Part shown: one piece after another, positions 18,137-27,341 of the stretch | How the letters are laid out: the number at the start of each line of letters is the position of its first letter | Numbering within the stretch: position 1 is the first letter of the stretch | DNA from: Cupriavidus taiwanensis LMG 19424 | GTDB taxonomy: Bacteria > Pseudomonadota > Gammaproteobacteria > Burkholderiales > Burkholderiaceae | Reading direction: 5' to 3' | Length of the DNA stretch: 64,000 nt | Assembly (NCBI RefSeq): GCF_000069785.1 | Contig: NC_010530.1 | Span: forward strand, 2,040,001-2,104,000 | The notes under the pieces: generated by a model | What the model saw: only the letters and a program-made list of their open reading frames with translations | The model's database searches: none | Told to the model about the DNA's origin: nothing | Position numbers and translations under genes: made by a program

Positions 18137-19042
18137 TCAGTCGCGGCACATGCCCTCGTCGAGGTCGGCTTCGAACGCCTCCCAGAGGGTATCGCGCCGT
18201 TGCAGCGCCTCGATGACGTCCGGATGACGCAGCTGCGCCACCGCCGAGACCAGCGCGTTGCATAAGAAGAAGGCCGCGGTATAGGAATCGAACGGCGAAG
18301 CGTTGGTGGTGCGCACAAGCAGGTGATGGTCCGACAGCGGCACCAGCGGCGCGGCCGGGCTATCGCATATCGCCACCACGCGCGCACCGCACTTGCGGAA
18401 CACGCGCGCAATCTGCACCGGCGCGGCGGAATAACGGCGGATGCTGAAGGTCAGCAGCACGTCATCCGGTTCCACCCATAACATCGCGTCGGTTGCCGTC
18501 ACCGCGCCGCTGCCCAGCTCCTGGACCCGCGGGCGGCACATGTTCAAGTGCAGCGCCAACCAGGCGCCCACTGGAGCGCTGTTCTTCTGCGCCAGCACGA
18601 AGAGCCGTCCGCGCGGGCCGGCGAGAAGCCTGGCGACCGCCTCGAACGCTGCAAGATCAAGCGATTCGCGTGTAGCGGCCAGGTTGTGCTGGTCGTGCAG
18701 CAGCGCGTCGTCCACGCACGCGCGCAGCGTGCGCTTGCCGCCGATCGTCGCCGGCGCGCGCTGGCCGGCGGTCGGCAGCATCGCCGTCACACCGGCGCGC
18801 GCCTCGCGCTGGGCGTCCGCATAGCTGGTGTAGCCGAGTTTGGCGAACAGGCGCACCACTGTCGACGCGCTGGTGCCGTGCCGTGCCGCCAGCGCCGTGG
18901 CCGATTCCAGCAGCACGTGTGGGTAGCCGCGGCTCAGCACGTCCGCAAGCTCGCGCTCGCGGGCGGTCAGATTGGCGGCCTCGCGCGCCAGGCGGTCGAG
19001 CAGCGTGGCGTCGCGGCTTGCAGTCTCATCACTCTTCTTCAT
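18137..19042 (-). CDS. RpiR-family regulator (HTH plus SIS domain)
   Basis: 301 residues. An N-terminal HTH of the RpiR type (SATALAARHGTSASTVVRLF, about 47-66) is followed by a SIS sugar-isomerase-like domain from about 125 (GRLFVLAQKNSAPVGAWLAL; DDVLLTFSIRRYSAAPVQIA). SIS domains bind phosphosugars or other small anions. In Burkholderiales many RpiR regulators control peptide or amino-acid catabolic genes. It is divergent from the M20 peptidase, and the intervening 93 bp contain a perfect palindrome. Start chosen at MKKSDETAS. Confidence 0.9.
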   Translation of the reverse strand: MKKSDETASRDATLLDRLAREAANLTARERELADVLSRGYPHVLLESATALAARHGTSASTVVRLFAKLGYTSYADAQREARAGVTAMLPTAGQRAPATIGGKRTLRACVDDALLHDQHNLAATRESLDLAAFEAVARLLAGPRGRLFVLAQKNSAPVGAWLALHLNMCRPRVQELGSGAVTATDAMLWVEPDDVLLTFSIRRYSAAPVQIARVFRKCGARVVAICDSPAAPLVPLSDHHLLVRTTNASPFDSYTAAFFLCNALVSAVAQLRHPDVIEALQRRDTLWEAFEADLDEGMCRD

Positions 19043-19057
19043 GGTGTTGACTACTAT

Positions 19058-19073
19058 TGCAATGTATATTGCA
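19058..19073. promoter_or_regulatory. Candidate RpiR operator
   Basis: A perfect 16-bp palindrome TGCAAT-GTAT-ATTGCA lies between the divergent RpiR and M20 peptidase genes. A second TGCAAT half-site, with a degenerate partner, starts at 19089. This is 31 bp away, about three helical turns, on the same DNA face. Both lie in an AT-rich island in high-GC surroundings, so they probably overlap the promoters. Confidence 0.65.
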
Positions 19074-19135
19074 CTATCATACCATCTTTGCAATATATCA
19101 TTCATCGCCGATGCAGGCGGGAAACGGGACAAGAC

Positions 19136-20299
19136 ATGCAGCAGAGCGAAGCAGAGACGCAGACGGCGTACGCGGCCGTCGACTGGCTGGCCGGCCAGCG
19201 CCCGGAGATGGAGGCATTGCTCGGACGAATCGTCGATATCGACAGCGGCAGCCGCCAGGAGGCCGGCGTTGCCGCCGTCGCCCAGACGCTGCGCGCGCAC
19301 CTCGATGCCGCCGGTATCGCGACCGAACTGCATCCGGTGCCCGGTTACGGCGTCCTGCTCGATGCGCTGGTACCCGGCACGGCGGACGATGCGCCGGTCG
19401 TGCTGATGGGCCATATGGACACAGTCTATCCAGCCGGCACGGTCGCTCGCCGGCCATTCCGAGTCGAGCATGGGCGCGCCTACGGCCCCGGCGTCGCCGA
19501 CATGAAATCCGGCCTGGTGCTGAATGTCTTCGTCGCCGAGGCCCTGGCGCGCTGCGGCGGCAACACGCGGCCGGTGCGACTCTTCTTTTCCTGCGACGAG
19601 GAGATTGGCTCGCCGGCCACGCGCGAACGGATCATGGATGTCGCGCGCGGCGCGCACGCAGTGTTCAATGCCGAGCCGGGCCGCGTCAGCGGCAACCTTG
19701 TCACCGAACGCAAAGGATCCATGGTGGTGGCGTTCGAGGTCGAGGGCGTAGCCGCGCACTCGGGTATCAACCACGCCCACGGCGCCAGCGCCATCGACGC
19801 ACTGGCACGCAAAATCCTCGCTCTGCACGCGCTGACCGACCCTGAGCGCGGCATCACGACCAACGTCGGACAGGTGCAGGGTGGCATTGTCGCCAACATG
19901 GTCGCGCCACACGCAAAAGCCGAACTCGACGTGCGCTACACGGCCGAGACCGAGCTCGACGCCCTGTATGCGACGATCAGGGAGATCATCGAGCGCGAGT
20001 CGCTACCGCGCACGCGCGGCTGGATCACCGACACGCGGCGCACGCTGCCGATGGCGCGCACGCCGGACGCTTTGCTCGCGCTCTACCAGCGCGGCGCGCA
20101 GCAACTGGGCTTCGCGGTGAACGGAGAGTTCACCGGCGGCGCGGCTGACAGCGGCCTGACGGCCTCGGTTGGCACTCCCACGCTCTGCGGCACGGGCCCG
20201 GTTGGCGGCCATCCACACACGGAGCGCGAGTACTGCGAGCTCTCCACCTTCGTACCGCGGGCACAGGCGCTGGCGCTTGCGGTGATCGGGCTGCGCTGA
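19136..20299 (+). CDS. M20-family metallopeptidase (glutamate carboxypeptidase type)
   Basis: 387 residues. Zinc and catalytic residues are in VVLMGHMDTVYP, YGPGVADMKSG and FFSCDEEIGSP, and a lid/dimerisation domain is at about 185-300 (VEGVAAHSGINHAHGASAID). The order matches carboxypeptidase G2-like enzymes that release C-terminal glutamate or cleave N-acyl amino acids. No signal peptide is visible, so it acts in the cytoplasm. It is divergent from the RpiR regulator and 50 bp upstream of a Bug receptor, suggesting an imported N-acyl amino acid or peptide substrate. Confidence 0.9.
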   Translation: MQQSEAETQTAYAAVDWLAGQRPEMEALLGRIVDIDSGSRQEAGVAAVAQTLRAHLDAAGIATELHPVPGYGVLLDALVPGTADDAPVVLMGHMDTVYPAGTVARRPFRVEHGRAYGPGVADMKSGLVLNVFVAEALARCGGNTRPVRLFFSCDEEIGSPATRERIMDVARGAHAVFNAEPGRVSGNLVTERKGSMVVAFEVEGVAAHSGINHAHGASAIDALARKILALHALTDPERGITTNVGQVQGGIVANMVAPHAKAELDVRYTAETELDALYATIREIIERESLPRTRGWITDTRRTLPMARTPDALLALYQRGAQQLGFAVNGEFTGGAADSGLTASVGTPTLCGTGPVGGHPHTEREYCELSTFVPRAQALALAVIGLR

Positions 20300-20349
20300 G
20301 CAGCATCCTCTGCCGGCGCCTGTTCCCACTTTTTTTTCGCTCCACTGCC

Positions 20350-21351
20350 ATGAAGAACGTGACTCTCTCCCGCCGCTGCTTCCTGGGTACCAGCCTCGCC
20401 GCTGCCACGCTCGCGGGCGCCGCGCCGTTCGCCGTGAACGCGCAAGGCGCGTGGCCCGCACGCCCGATCACACTGGTCGTGCCGTTCCCGCCGGGCGGCT
20501 CGGTGGACATCATGGCACGCCAGTACTCGGAACCGCTATCGCGCATCCTCGGGGTGCCGGTCGTTGTCGATAACCGGCCGGGCGCCGGTGGCTCGGTCGC
20601 CACGCAAACGGTCGCGCGCAGCAAGCCCGATGGCTATACGCTGGTCGTGTCGTCGCAGAGCAGCCATCTAGCCAACCCGCTGACGCAGCCGAAGATCGGC
20701 TACGACCCAATCAAGGACTTCGAGAGCATCGCCATGCTCGGGCGCCAGCCAAATGCACTGGTCGTCCATTCGAGCGTGCCGGTGCGCACGTTCGCTGAGT
20801 TCCTCGCCTATGCGAAGAAAAACCCCGGCAAGCTCGACTACGGCAGCGGCGGCGTCGGCAGCATGGGTCAGCTCAACGTGGAAATGCTCAAGGCCGCCAC
20901 CGGCATCTACGCCACGCACATCCCCTATCGCGGCGGCAACCAGCTGATCACGGCCGTACTCAGTAACGAGGTCCAGTTCATACTGGACAACCTCGTCATC
21001 ATGTTGCCGCACATCAAGGAGGGCAAAGTGCGCGTGCTGGCCGTGGCCTCGGAGCAGCGCCTGCCGCAACTGCCCGATGTGCCGACACTCGCCGAGCTCG
21101 GCTATCCGCAGCTGAACCTCAGTTCTTGGACCGGCATCGCGGCCCCGGCCGGTACGCCGGCGCCGGTCGTGCAGAAGCTCTACCAAGCAGTACGCCAGGC
21201 CGCCAGCGACCCGGCCATGCAGAATGCGCTGCGCTCGCGTGGCGTGGTGCCGCCCGAGGAAATGGCGCCGGCGGCCTTCGAGAAAATGATGGCCGAGCGG
21301 CTGCAGCGCTATGGCGAGGTGGTGAAGCGCGCGAAGATCACGGCGGAATAA
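20350..21351 (+). CDS. Bug/TctC-type solute receptor with Tat-like signal
   Basis: 333 residues with the Bug signature ARPITLVVPFPPGGSVDIM and conserved VVVDNRPGAGGSVATQ. The signal region contains LSRRCFLGTSLAAATL, a twin-arginine S-R-R-x-F-L pattern with an AQG cleavage site. Export through Tat rather than Sec is therefore predicted, unlike the other three Bug proteins here. It lies 50 bp after the M20 peptidase and is likely co-transcribed. Ligand unknown. Confidence 0.92.
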   Translation: MKNVTLSRRCFLGTSLAAATLAGAAPFAVNAQGAWPARPITLVVPFPPGGSVDIMARQYSEPLSRILGVPVVVDNRPGAGGSVATQTVARSKPDGYTLVVSSQSSHLANPLTQPKIGYDPIKDFESIAMLGRQPNALVVHSSVPVRTFAEFLAYAKKNPGKLDYGSGGVGSMGQLNVEMLKAATGIYATHIPYRGGNQLITAVLSNEVQFILDNLVIMLPHIKEGKVRVLAVASEQRLPQLPDVPTLAELGYPQLNLSSWTGIAAPAGTPAPVVQKLYQAVRQAASDPAMQNALRSRGVVPPEEMAPAAFEKMMAERLQRYGEVVKRAKITAE

Positions 21352-21815
21352 TCGCAGATCCCTTTGACAATACGCCCTCTTGCATCCGCCGGAGGGCCAG
21401 CGGACTGTCATCCTATTACGGTGGCGGCAGGTCATGATAGCGGAACACGCCGTTGTCGAAGCCACGCTGTAGGCAATCCTCGTGGCCTGCATCAGCCGGC
21501 CCGCCTGATCCCATTGTGCTCATCATCACAGGGCATTCCGCTTTGCCAGGGTATATTGAATCCGCTCGACTCCGTGAGTCATGACGGTAGCGCCGAGCGC
21601 CAGGCGCCCCGCTAGGCGCCTGGCTCCTCTCATGATCGGATGGTTGCCAGCGAGCCAGGCCGCTTCAACGCCGAAGCGTCCTGGCGGCGCCGGAGCGCAC
21701 CCGCCGATGCGCGACCGGAAGGGTGTGGCACCTGCATATCCATATCCGAAAGCCTTCTTTGTTTGCTGGGGCGCAGGGCGATAGCATCGTCTCCTCCTTG
21801 TTCTCATGATCAGAC
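21352..21815. other. 464-bp intergenic region
   Basis: No gene recognised. It contains the hairpin at 21599-21624 described separately. The last 90 bp, before the ABC receptor gene, presumably carry that operon's promoter, but I see no clear -35/-10 pair. Confidence 0.5.
21599..21624. terminator. Perfect 10-bp stem-loop
   Basis: GCCAGGCGCC (21599-21608) pairs perfectly with GGCGCCTGGC (21615-21624) around a 6-nt loop. The following TCCTCTC is only weakly T-rich, so this may be a rho-assisted or bidirectional terminator between the Bug gene and the ABC importer operon. Confidence 0.45.
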
Positions 21816-22646
21816 ATGCCCGCGCTCCCGTTCCTTCGCATCGCCGCTGCTGCGGCACTGTCCTGCCTTGCCGTCAACGCCGCCTGGGCAGATGCCACGC
21901 TGGATCGCATCAAGCAGCGCGGCAAGGTCTCCATCGGCGTGCTCGTCGGCGGCAGCCTGTTCGGCTCGATCGATCCCGTCACGCAACAGCTCGTCGGCTG
22001 GAATCCCGACCTGGCCCGTGACCTGGCCAAGCGGCTAGGCGTGGAAGCCGAACTCGTTCCCGTGCAGCCTTCCAATCGCGTGCAGTTCCTGCAACAAGGC
22101 AAGGTGGACCTGCTGATTGCGTCGATGGAATACAACGCCGAGCGCGGGGAGTTGCTGGGTCATGCGCCGACGCCGTTCTACCGCGTCGGCGGGACGGCGG
22201 CTGTGTTGAAGCGCAGCGGTATCGCCAAGTGGGACGACCTGCGCGGCAAGACCGTCTGCGCGTCGCAGGGCAGCAGCTACGTCAAGCCTCTGCAGGAGCA
22301 GTACGGCGCGCAGGTACGTGGCTTCAAGACCTCCGCCGAATCGTTGCTCGCACTGCGGGGCGGCCAGTGCGTGGCCGCAGTTCACGACGCAACGCTGATC
22401 CACCCGCTGGTCCGCAGCAATGCCGACTGGACCGACTACGCCGCGCCGATCCCTGCCGAAATCCTGCCCGCGCCCTCGGTCGTCTGGACCCGCAAGGGGG
22501 AGACGGACACCATCGCCGCGGTGGACAAGATCGTCCAGGAATGGCACCGCTCGGGCTGGCTGATCGCCACGGAAAAGCGGCTTGGCATCACGCCGCCGCA
22601 GCCTCTGCTGCCCGAACTGCAAGCACGCTTCAAGAACGCGTCCTGA
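21816..22646 (+). CDS. Polar amino-acid ABC importer, periplasmic binding protein
   Basis: 276 residues of the family 3 solute-binding fold. A signal peptide (MPALPFLRIAAAAALSCLAV, cleavage near AWAD) is followed by LDRIKQRGKVSIGVLVGGSL and the typical VDLLIASMEYNAERGE. It should deliver an amino acid or analogue to the two permeases and ATPase downstream. The following cysteine-dioxygenase-like and cystathionine-lyase genes suggest a sulfur-containing ligand such as cystine or a thioether amino acid; that is an inference. A 169-bp gap separates it from the first permease. Confidence 0.92.
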   Translation: MPALPFLRIAAAAALSCLAVNAAWADATLDRIKQRGKVSIGVLVGGSLFGSIDPVTQQLVGWNPDLARDLAKRLGVEAELVPVQPSNRVQFLQQGKVDLLIASMEYNAERGELLGHAPTPFYRVGGTAAVLKRSGIAKWDDLRGKTVCASQGSSYVKPLQEQYGAQVRGFKTSAESLLALRGGQCVAAVHDATLIHPLVRSNADWTDYAAPIPAEILPAPSVVWTRKGETDTIAAVDKIVQEWHRSGWLIATEKRLGITPPQPLLPELQARFKNAS

Positions 22647-22815
22647 GTCGAGCCCTCGGTCGCAGCGTTACGGCGCCTTTCCGAAATGAAAAGAGTCTTC
22701 CTTCCATTCCCAGCCATCTCGCCGGGCGACTTCGCCGTCTTTGCAGTGAGTAAAAGGCCATGAAGGCATGCCGACCTGGCTATGCGCTGCAGCCGGCGCA
22801 AGCGGAGGTGGCGGC

Positions 22816-23559
22816 ATGACCGATTTCCTCGCCGCCGTTGTCGCCACGCTCAAGCCGCTGGGGCTGAACTATGCCTTCGTCCTGGACGCCGGCGAACGTT
22901 CAGCGTTCCTGCGTGGCCTGTTGGTGACGCTGGAGCTTTGCCTGCTCACCATTCCCTGCAGCCTCGCCGCCGGCCTCGTGCTGGCGGCCATGCTCACGTC
23001 GGGCCGCCGCGCCCTTGCCGCACCGGCCCGCGCCTTTGTCGAGCTCACACGCAACACGCCCACGCTGGTGCAGCTCTACTGCGCCTTCCTGGTGCTCAAC
23101 ATGCTGATCACCCAGCAACTGGCCAGCCGCGGCACCGGCAATCCACTGACGCCGTTCGTCTGGGTGGTGATCGTGGTCTCGCTGCACAAGGCCGTGTTCC
23201 ATGCCGAGGCGCTGCGCGCCGGTATCGAAGCGGTGCCCCGCATCACGCTGGAAGCAGCGCGATCTCTGGCCTTCTCGCGGCGCCAGCTGCTGCTCCAGGT
23301 TGAACTCCCACTCGCTGTGCGCTTTGCGTTGCCGGCACTGGTCAACAACGTGGTGGATCTCGTCAAGATGACTGCCGTGGCGTCCGCCATCGCGGTCGGC
23401 GACCTCACCTATGAAGCCATCATGATCTGGACCCAGCGCGACAACGTGCTGGAACTGCTGTTGCTGATCCTGGCCTGCTTCGGCCTGCTGACGTGGCTGG
23501 TCAGCCGTGCGGGTCGCTGGCTGGAGAATCGACTGAGGATGCCCGGCTATGGCCATTGA
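22816..23559 (+). CDS. Amino-acid ABC importer permease (HisM/GlnP type)
   Basis: 247 residues with five or six membrane segments and the ABC-2-independent His/Glu/Gln permease pattern. ELTRNTPTLVQLYC precedes the EAA loop (EALRAGIEAVPRITLEAARS). The start at 22816 has GGAGG 7 nt upstream; an upstream in-frame ATG at 22768 would add a non-membrane extension. It overlaps the second permease by 11 bp, so the pair is translationally coupled and forms a heterodimer. Confidence 0.92.
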   Translation: MTDFLAAVVATLKPLGLNYAFVLDAGERSAFLRGLLVTLELCLLTIPCSLAAGLVLAAMLTSGRRALAAPARAFVELTRNTPTLVQLYCAFLVLNMLITQQLASRGTGNPLTPFVWVVIVVSLHKAVFHAEALRAGIEAVPRITLEAARSLAFSRRQLLLQVELPLAVRFALPALVNNVVDLVKMTAVASAIAVGDLTYEAIMIWTQRDNVLELLLLILACFGLLTWLVSRAGRWLENRLRMPGYGH

Positions 23560-24361
23560 ATCGATTCACCCGGCCGCCATCGGCCGCCCCCCGCTGCCGG
23601 CGCGTGCGCTGCGCGACCCCTGGTGGCTCGCATTCGCCGCGGCGGCGGCATTGCTGCTGTTCTGGGCCCTGGCCGGCAGTACCCCGGCGGCGGTGCGCAG
23701 TCTCTGGACCTGGACCCCGGCGCTGCTGCGCGGACTGCTGGCCAACATCGAGATCAGCGTGTTCGCCATGGCGCTCGGCACCGTCGTCGGCCTGGTGATC
23801 GGCGCGCTGTCCTTGTCGTCGCATGCAGCGCTGCGGGTGTTCACGCGCACCTGGGTGCAGGCGTTTCGCAATGCGCCGGTGCTGGTGCTGGTCTATTTCA
23901 CCACCTATGTGTTCCCGTTCGAGCTGCACCTGGTGCACTGGACGTTTCCGTTCCCGGACTGGGTCAAGGTCGTGCTGGGCCTGGCATTGCCGGCAAGCGC
24001 CAACGTTGCCGAGATCTTCCGCGGCGCGATCCAGTCGATCCCGAGCGCGCAATGGGAGGCGGCGCAGTCGCTCGCCTTGCGGCGCCGCCAGATCTTCCGC
24101 CTGGTCGTGCTGCCGCAGTGCCTGCGGCGCATGCTGCCTCCATGGATGAACCTGTACGCCAGCATCACGATGAGCACGTCGCTGGCGTCGCTGGTTGGCG
24201 TCCACGACGTGGTCGACACCGCGCAGGTTGCCAGCAACACGGTGGCGCGCACCGACTTCACGATCCTCGTCTACTTCACGCTGCTGGTCCTGTTTTTTGC
24301 CTATTGCTACCCGATTGCGCGCGCGACCCGTGCGCTGGAGCGCCGCCATGAACGCCACTGA
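23549..24361 (+). CDS. Amino-acid ABC importer permease, second subunit
   Basis: 270 residues. Five membrane segments are predicted. TWVQAFRNAPVLVLVYFTTY and the EAA loop (EIFRGAIQSIPSAQWEAAQS) mark the amino-acid permease family. It overlaps the genes on both sides (11 and 14 bp), as expected of a tightly coupled transporter operon. Confidence 0.92.
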   Translation: MAIESIHPAAIGRPPLPARALRDPWWLAFAAAAALLLFWALAGSTPAAVRSLWTWTPALLRGLLANIEISVFAMALGTVVGLVIGALSLSSHAALRVFTRTWVQAFRNAPVLVLVYFTTYVFPFELHLVHWTFPFPDWVKVVLGLALPASANVAEIFRGAIQSIPSAQWEAAQSLALRRRQIFRLVVLPQCLRRMLPPWMNLYASITMSTSLASLVGVHDVVDTAQVASNTVARTDFTILVYFTLLVLFFAYCYPIARATRALERRHERH

Positions 24362-25220
24362 GTCCTTCCTGCGCCGCGACACCGGCAGCCATGCCACATC
24401 GCCACTGGTGCAGCTGCGCGACGTCCACCTCAGCTTTGGCGCGAACGCGGTGCTCAACGGCATCGACGTGGACGTGCGCCGCGGCGAAGCCGTCACCATC
24501 ATCGGCCCGTCGGGATCCGGCAAAAGCACCATCCTGCGCTGCATCACCGGCCTGCTGCAGCCGCAGCGCGGACAGATTCGCGTGGGCGACACCGCGGTCG
24601 AGAGCTTGCGCGGCGAGGACGAATTCATCGCGTTACGCAAGCGGGTTGGGTTCGTGTTCCAGCAGTACAACCTGTTCCCGCACCTGACGGTGCTGGAGAA
24701 CCTGGTGCTTGCCCCGACCCGGGTGATCGGCCGGCAGCGCGCCGACGCCGAGCGCGAGGCGCAGGCGCTGCTCGCCAGGGTGCGGCTGTCGGAGAAAGCC
24801 AGTGCCTACCCGGGCGAGCTCTCCGGCGGACAGCAACAGCGCGTTGCGATCGCGCGCGCGCTGGCGATGCAGCCCGAACTGATCCTGTTCGACGAGGTGA
24901 CCTCGGCGCTCGATCCCGAGACCGTTGGCGAAGTGCTGACCGTGATCCGCGAGCTGGTGGAGGACGGCATGACCTGCGTACTGGTGACGCATGAAATGCG
25001 CTTCGCCGCCGAGATCAGCGACCAGATCTACTTTACCGAGGCCGGCCGCATCGTCGAGCATGGTCCGCCGGCGCAGATCTTCGGCAAGCCGCAGCACGAA
25101 CGCACCCGCGCGTTCCTGCGCCGCGCGCTGGGTGCGATCCCCCGCCTGCCCGCCGAATTCGATGCCGCCTTCACGCCGGCGCCTTCCCTCTTACCTGCTG
25201 ACGGAGTCTCCGCACCATGA
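24348..25220 (+). CDS. Amino-acid ABC importer ATPase (GlnQ/HisP type)
   Basis: 290 residues. Walker [11 protein letters not shown]-loop [20 protein letters not shown] signature [15 protein letters not shown], Walker [16 protein letters not shown] and H-loop VTHEMRFA are all intact. The extra 40 residues at the C terminus are proline/alanine-rich. It overlaps the second permease by 14 bp and the dioxygenase-like gene by 4 bp (ATGA). Confidence 0.95.
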   Translation: MNATESFLRRDTGSHATSPLVQLRDVHLSFGANAVLNGIDVDVRRGEAVTIIGPSGSGKSTILRCITGLLQPQRGQIRVGDTAVESLRGEDEFIALRKRVGFVFQQYNLFPHLTVLENLVLAPTRVIGRQRADAEREAQALLARVRLSEKASAYPGELSGGQQQRVAIARALAMQPELILFDEVTSALDPETVGEVLTVIRELVEDGMTCVLVTHEMRFAAEISDQIYFTEAGRIVEHGPPAQIFGKPQHERTRAFLRRALGAIPRLPAEFDAAFTPAPSLLPADGVSAP

Positions 25221-25840
25221 GCCTTTCCTCTCCCGCTGAACGCCAGGCCGCCCGCCGCAAGGCAGTGGCCGACGCACTGACCGACATCCGCCGGCTGGCC
25301 GCGGGCCAACCCGACCGCGCCGCGCTCGATGCCGTTGCCGCGCGCCTGCAGGCGCTGGCCGCGCAGCGCGAACTCTTCACGCGCGAGGACTTTCCACCGC
25401 CGGCGCAGACGGCGAGCGGCGCCTCGACGCGCTACCGCCTGAACCCCGATGATGGCGACGACGCCGCCGCGCTGTACCTGAACTCGATCAATCCGGGCAA
25501 GACCACCATCCCGCACAACCATGACACCTGGGCCGTGATCGTCGCGGTGGAAGGCCGCGAGTTCAACCGCGTCTACCGTCGCACCGACGACCGCAGCGAT
25601 CCGAACTTCGCCCGGCTGGAAGTCGCGCGCGAACTGACGGTCGAGCCCGGCACGCCGATTGCCTTCCTGCCTGACGACATCCACAGCATCCATGTGGTCG
25701 GCGACGCGCCGACGCTGCATTTCCACTGCTATGGCCGCCCGCTCGAAACGCTGACGGGCCGCTACGGCGTGCATCCGGAGAGCGGCGAGATCGTCAATTA
25801 CAACGCCACGCAGATGCAACCGAGCAAGGTGGCGGCATGA
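25217..25840 (+). CDS. Cysteine dioxygenase-family thiol dioxygenase
   Basis: 207 residues, the usual length for bacterial cysteine or 3-mercaptopropionate dioxygenases. The cupin metal site is HNH (His100, His102) in IPHNHDTWAV plus His156 in FLPDDIHSI, the three-histidine iron site of the family. HFHCYG gives the conserved active-site Tyr172. It oxidises a thiol to its sulfinate with O2. It is coupled by 4-bp overlaps to the importer ATPase before it and the cystathionine-lyase gene after it, so its thiol probably comes from the imported compound. Cysteine and 3-mercaptopropionate cannot be told apart here. Confidence 0.87.
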   Translation: MSLSSPAERQAARRKAVADALTDIRRLAAGQPDRAALDAVAARLQALAAQRELFTREDFPPPAQTASGASTRYRLNPDDGDDAAALYLNSINPGKTTIPHNHDTWAVIVAVEGREFNRVYRRTDDRSDPNFARLEVARELTVEPGTPIAFLPDDIHSIHVVGDAPTLHFHCYGRPLETLTGRYGVHPESGEIVNYNATQMQPSKVAA

Positions 25841-27018
25841 GCGACGCTGGCAGGCATACGCGGTTGCTGCATGCGGGGGCGCCGACGCTGCGCGATGGCG
25901 CGGGCCCGGTCAATGTACCCGTGGTCAGGACAAGCACGGTGCGCTTCGCGAGCCAACAGGCGCTGGAATCGCGCCAGCACCGCCGTGCCGCAGGCGAACG
26001 CGTCGCCTCCTACGGCCGCCACGGGCTGGACACGCATGAGGCACTGGAAGACGCGCTGACCACGCTCGAAGGCGGGCATCGCGCATTCCTGGCGCCCTCC
26101 GGGCTGTCGGCGATCACGCTGATGCTACTTGCCCTGCTCGGCCCTGGCGACCATGTGCTGGTCTCGGACAGTGTCTATGCGCCCGTGCGGCGCGTCGACA
26201 AGACGCTGCTGCGGCGCCTGGGCGTCACCGTCGAATATTTTTCGCCCGCACATGACGACCTTGCAACGCTGATCCGGCCCGAGACGAAGCTCGTCTACCT
26301 GGAATCGCCAAGCTCATTGCTGTTCGAGGTATTGGACCTGCCAAAGCTGGCCGCGGTGGCGCGCGAGCGCGGCGTGCCGGTGGCCGTGGACAATACCTGG
26401 AGCGGCGGATGGTTCCTGCAGCCCCTGCGCCTCGGTGCCAATATCTCGATCCAGGCCGCGACCAAGTATATCGCCGGGCATTCCGACGTGATGCAGGGCG
26501 CGGTGGTCGTGGACAGCCCCGCATTGGCGGAACGCATCGCCACCACGCACGAGGCGCTGGGCCTTGCCATCGGTGCCGACGACGCCTACCTGTCGCTGCG
26601 CGGCCTGCGCACGTTGCCGCTGCGCCTGACCCAGCACCAGCGCAATGCCACCGAGGTCGCGCAATGGCTGCAGCGCCATCCGCAGGTTGGCCGCGTATTT
26701 TATCCAGCGCTACCCGAAGACCCGGGCCATGCGCTGTGGCAACGCGACTTCAGCGGCGCCAGCGGGCTGGTGTCGTTCGCATTCCGAAATGCCGGCGCGA
26801 ACGCGGGCAGTGCATTCGTCGACGCGCTGCGGTGGTTCTCGATCGGCGCCTCCTGGGGCGGGTATGAAAGCCTGGCGCTGGTCGCCCCGCCGGAACGGCT
26901 GCGCGAACACCGGGCCTGGCAAGGCAATGCATCGGTGGTGCGGCTGCACGTCGGACTCGAAGACACACAGGACCTGCTGGCCGATCTGGACCAGGCCTTC
27001 CACCTCACACTGACCTGA
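25837..27018 (+). CDS. metC: Cystathionine beta-lyase-type PLP enzyme
   Basis: 393 residues of the Cys/Met-metabolism PLP family. The PLP lysine is in IQAATKYIAGHSDVMQG, and substrate-side motifs include YGRHGLDTHEALEDALTTLE and VDNTWSGGWFLQPL. These enzymes cleave the C-S bond of cystathionine or related thioethers to give a thiol, pyruvate and ammonia. Its place as last gene of the importer operon, coupled to the dioxygenase, suggests it opens an imported thioether or disulfide amino acid and feeds a thiol to the dioxygenase. The biosynthetic MetC role is possible but less likely in this context. Confidence 0.87.
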   Translation: MSDAGRHTRLLHAGAPTLRDGAGPVNVPVVRTSTVRFASQQALESRQHRRAAGERVASYGRHGLDTHEALEDALTTLEGGHRAFLAPSGLSAITLMLLALLGPGDHVLVSDSVYAPVRRVDKTLLRRLGVTVEYFSPAHDDLATLIRPETKLVYLESPSSLLFEVLDLPKLAAVARERGVPVAVDNTWSGGWFLQPLRLGANISIQAATKYIAGHSDVMQGAVVVDSPALAERIATTHEALGLAIGADDAYLSLRGLRTLPLRLTQHQRNATEVAQWLQRHPQVGRVFYPALPEDPGHALWQRDFSGASGLVSFAFRNAGANAGSAFVDALRWFSIGASWGGYESLALVAPPERLREHRAWQGNASVVRLHVGLEDTQDLLADLDQAFHLTLT

Positions 27019-27341
27019 TTTGCGCTGCGCTCGCCGTGGTTGGACGCGATCCACGTGTACGACCCGGCCGGCCATGCCACCGTCGGCGTTCCGAGCATCC
27101 GTCACGATATCCCGGCAGCCGTGCGGCGCATCGGCGAGGACCTGTTTCAAGCACGCCGTTGCGTCGCGCCGCGGCAAGCAGGCCAACCGGGTTGGGACTC
27201 TCGTTGATCAGGCCATGCGGCGCGACGCCAGGATCTGGCCTTCGTATTCATCGCCGTGATTGCCGGCCATTACCAGCACGGCGGGAGCATCGCCCCTGTC
27301 ATTCGATGCATGCGATTGGTGGGACGCGCTCGGCGCTCATT
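27019..27341. other. 323-bp gap between convergent genes
   Basis: No complete gene. The plus strand at about 27035-27170 encodes WLDAIHVYDPAGHATVGVPS and following residues, which look protein-like but lack a start and a recognisable domain. It may be a gene remnant. No terminator hairpin with a T run was seen. Confidence 0.4.

Noticed and set aside
18548..19135. A 196-residue in-frame extension upstream of the M20 peptidase
   Set aside because: It runs antisense through the RpiR gene and across the operator palindrome. The peptidase family starts at the ATG at 19136.
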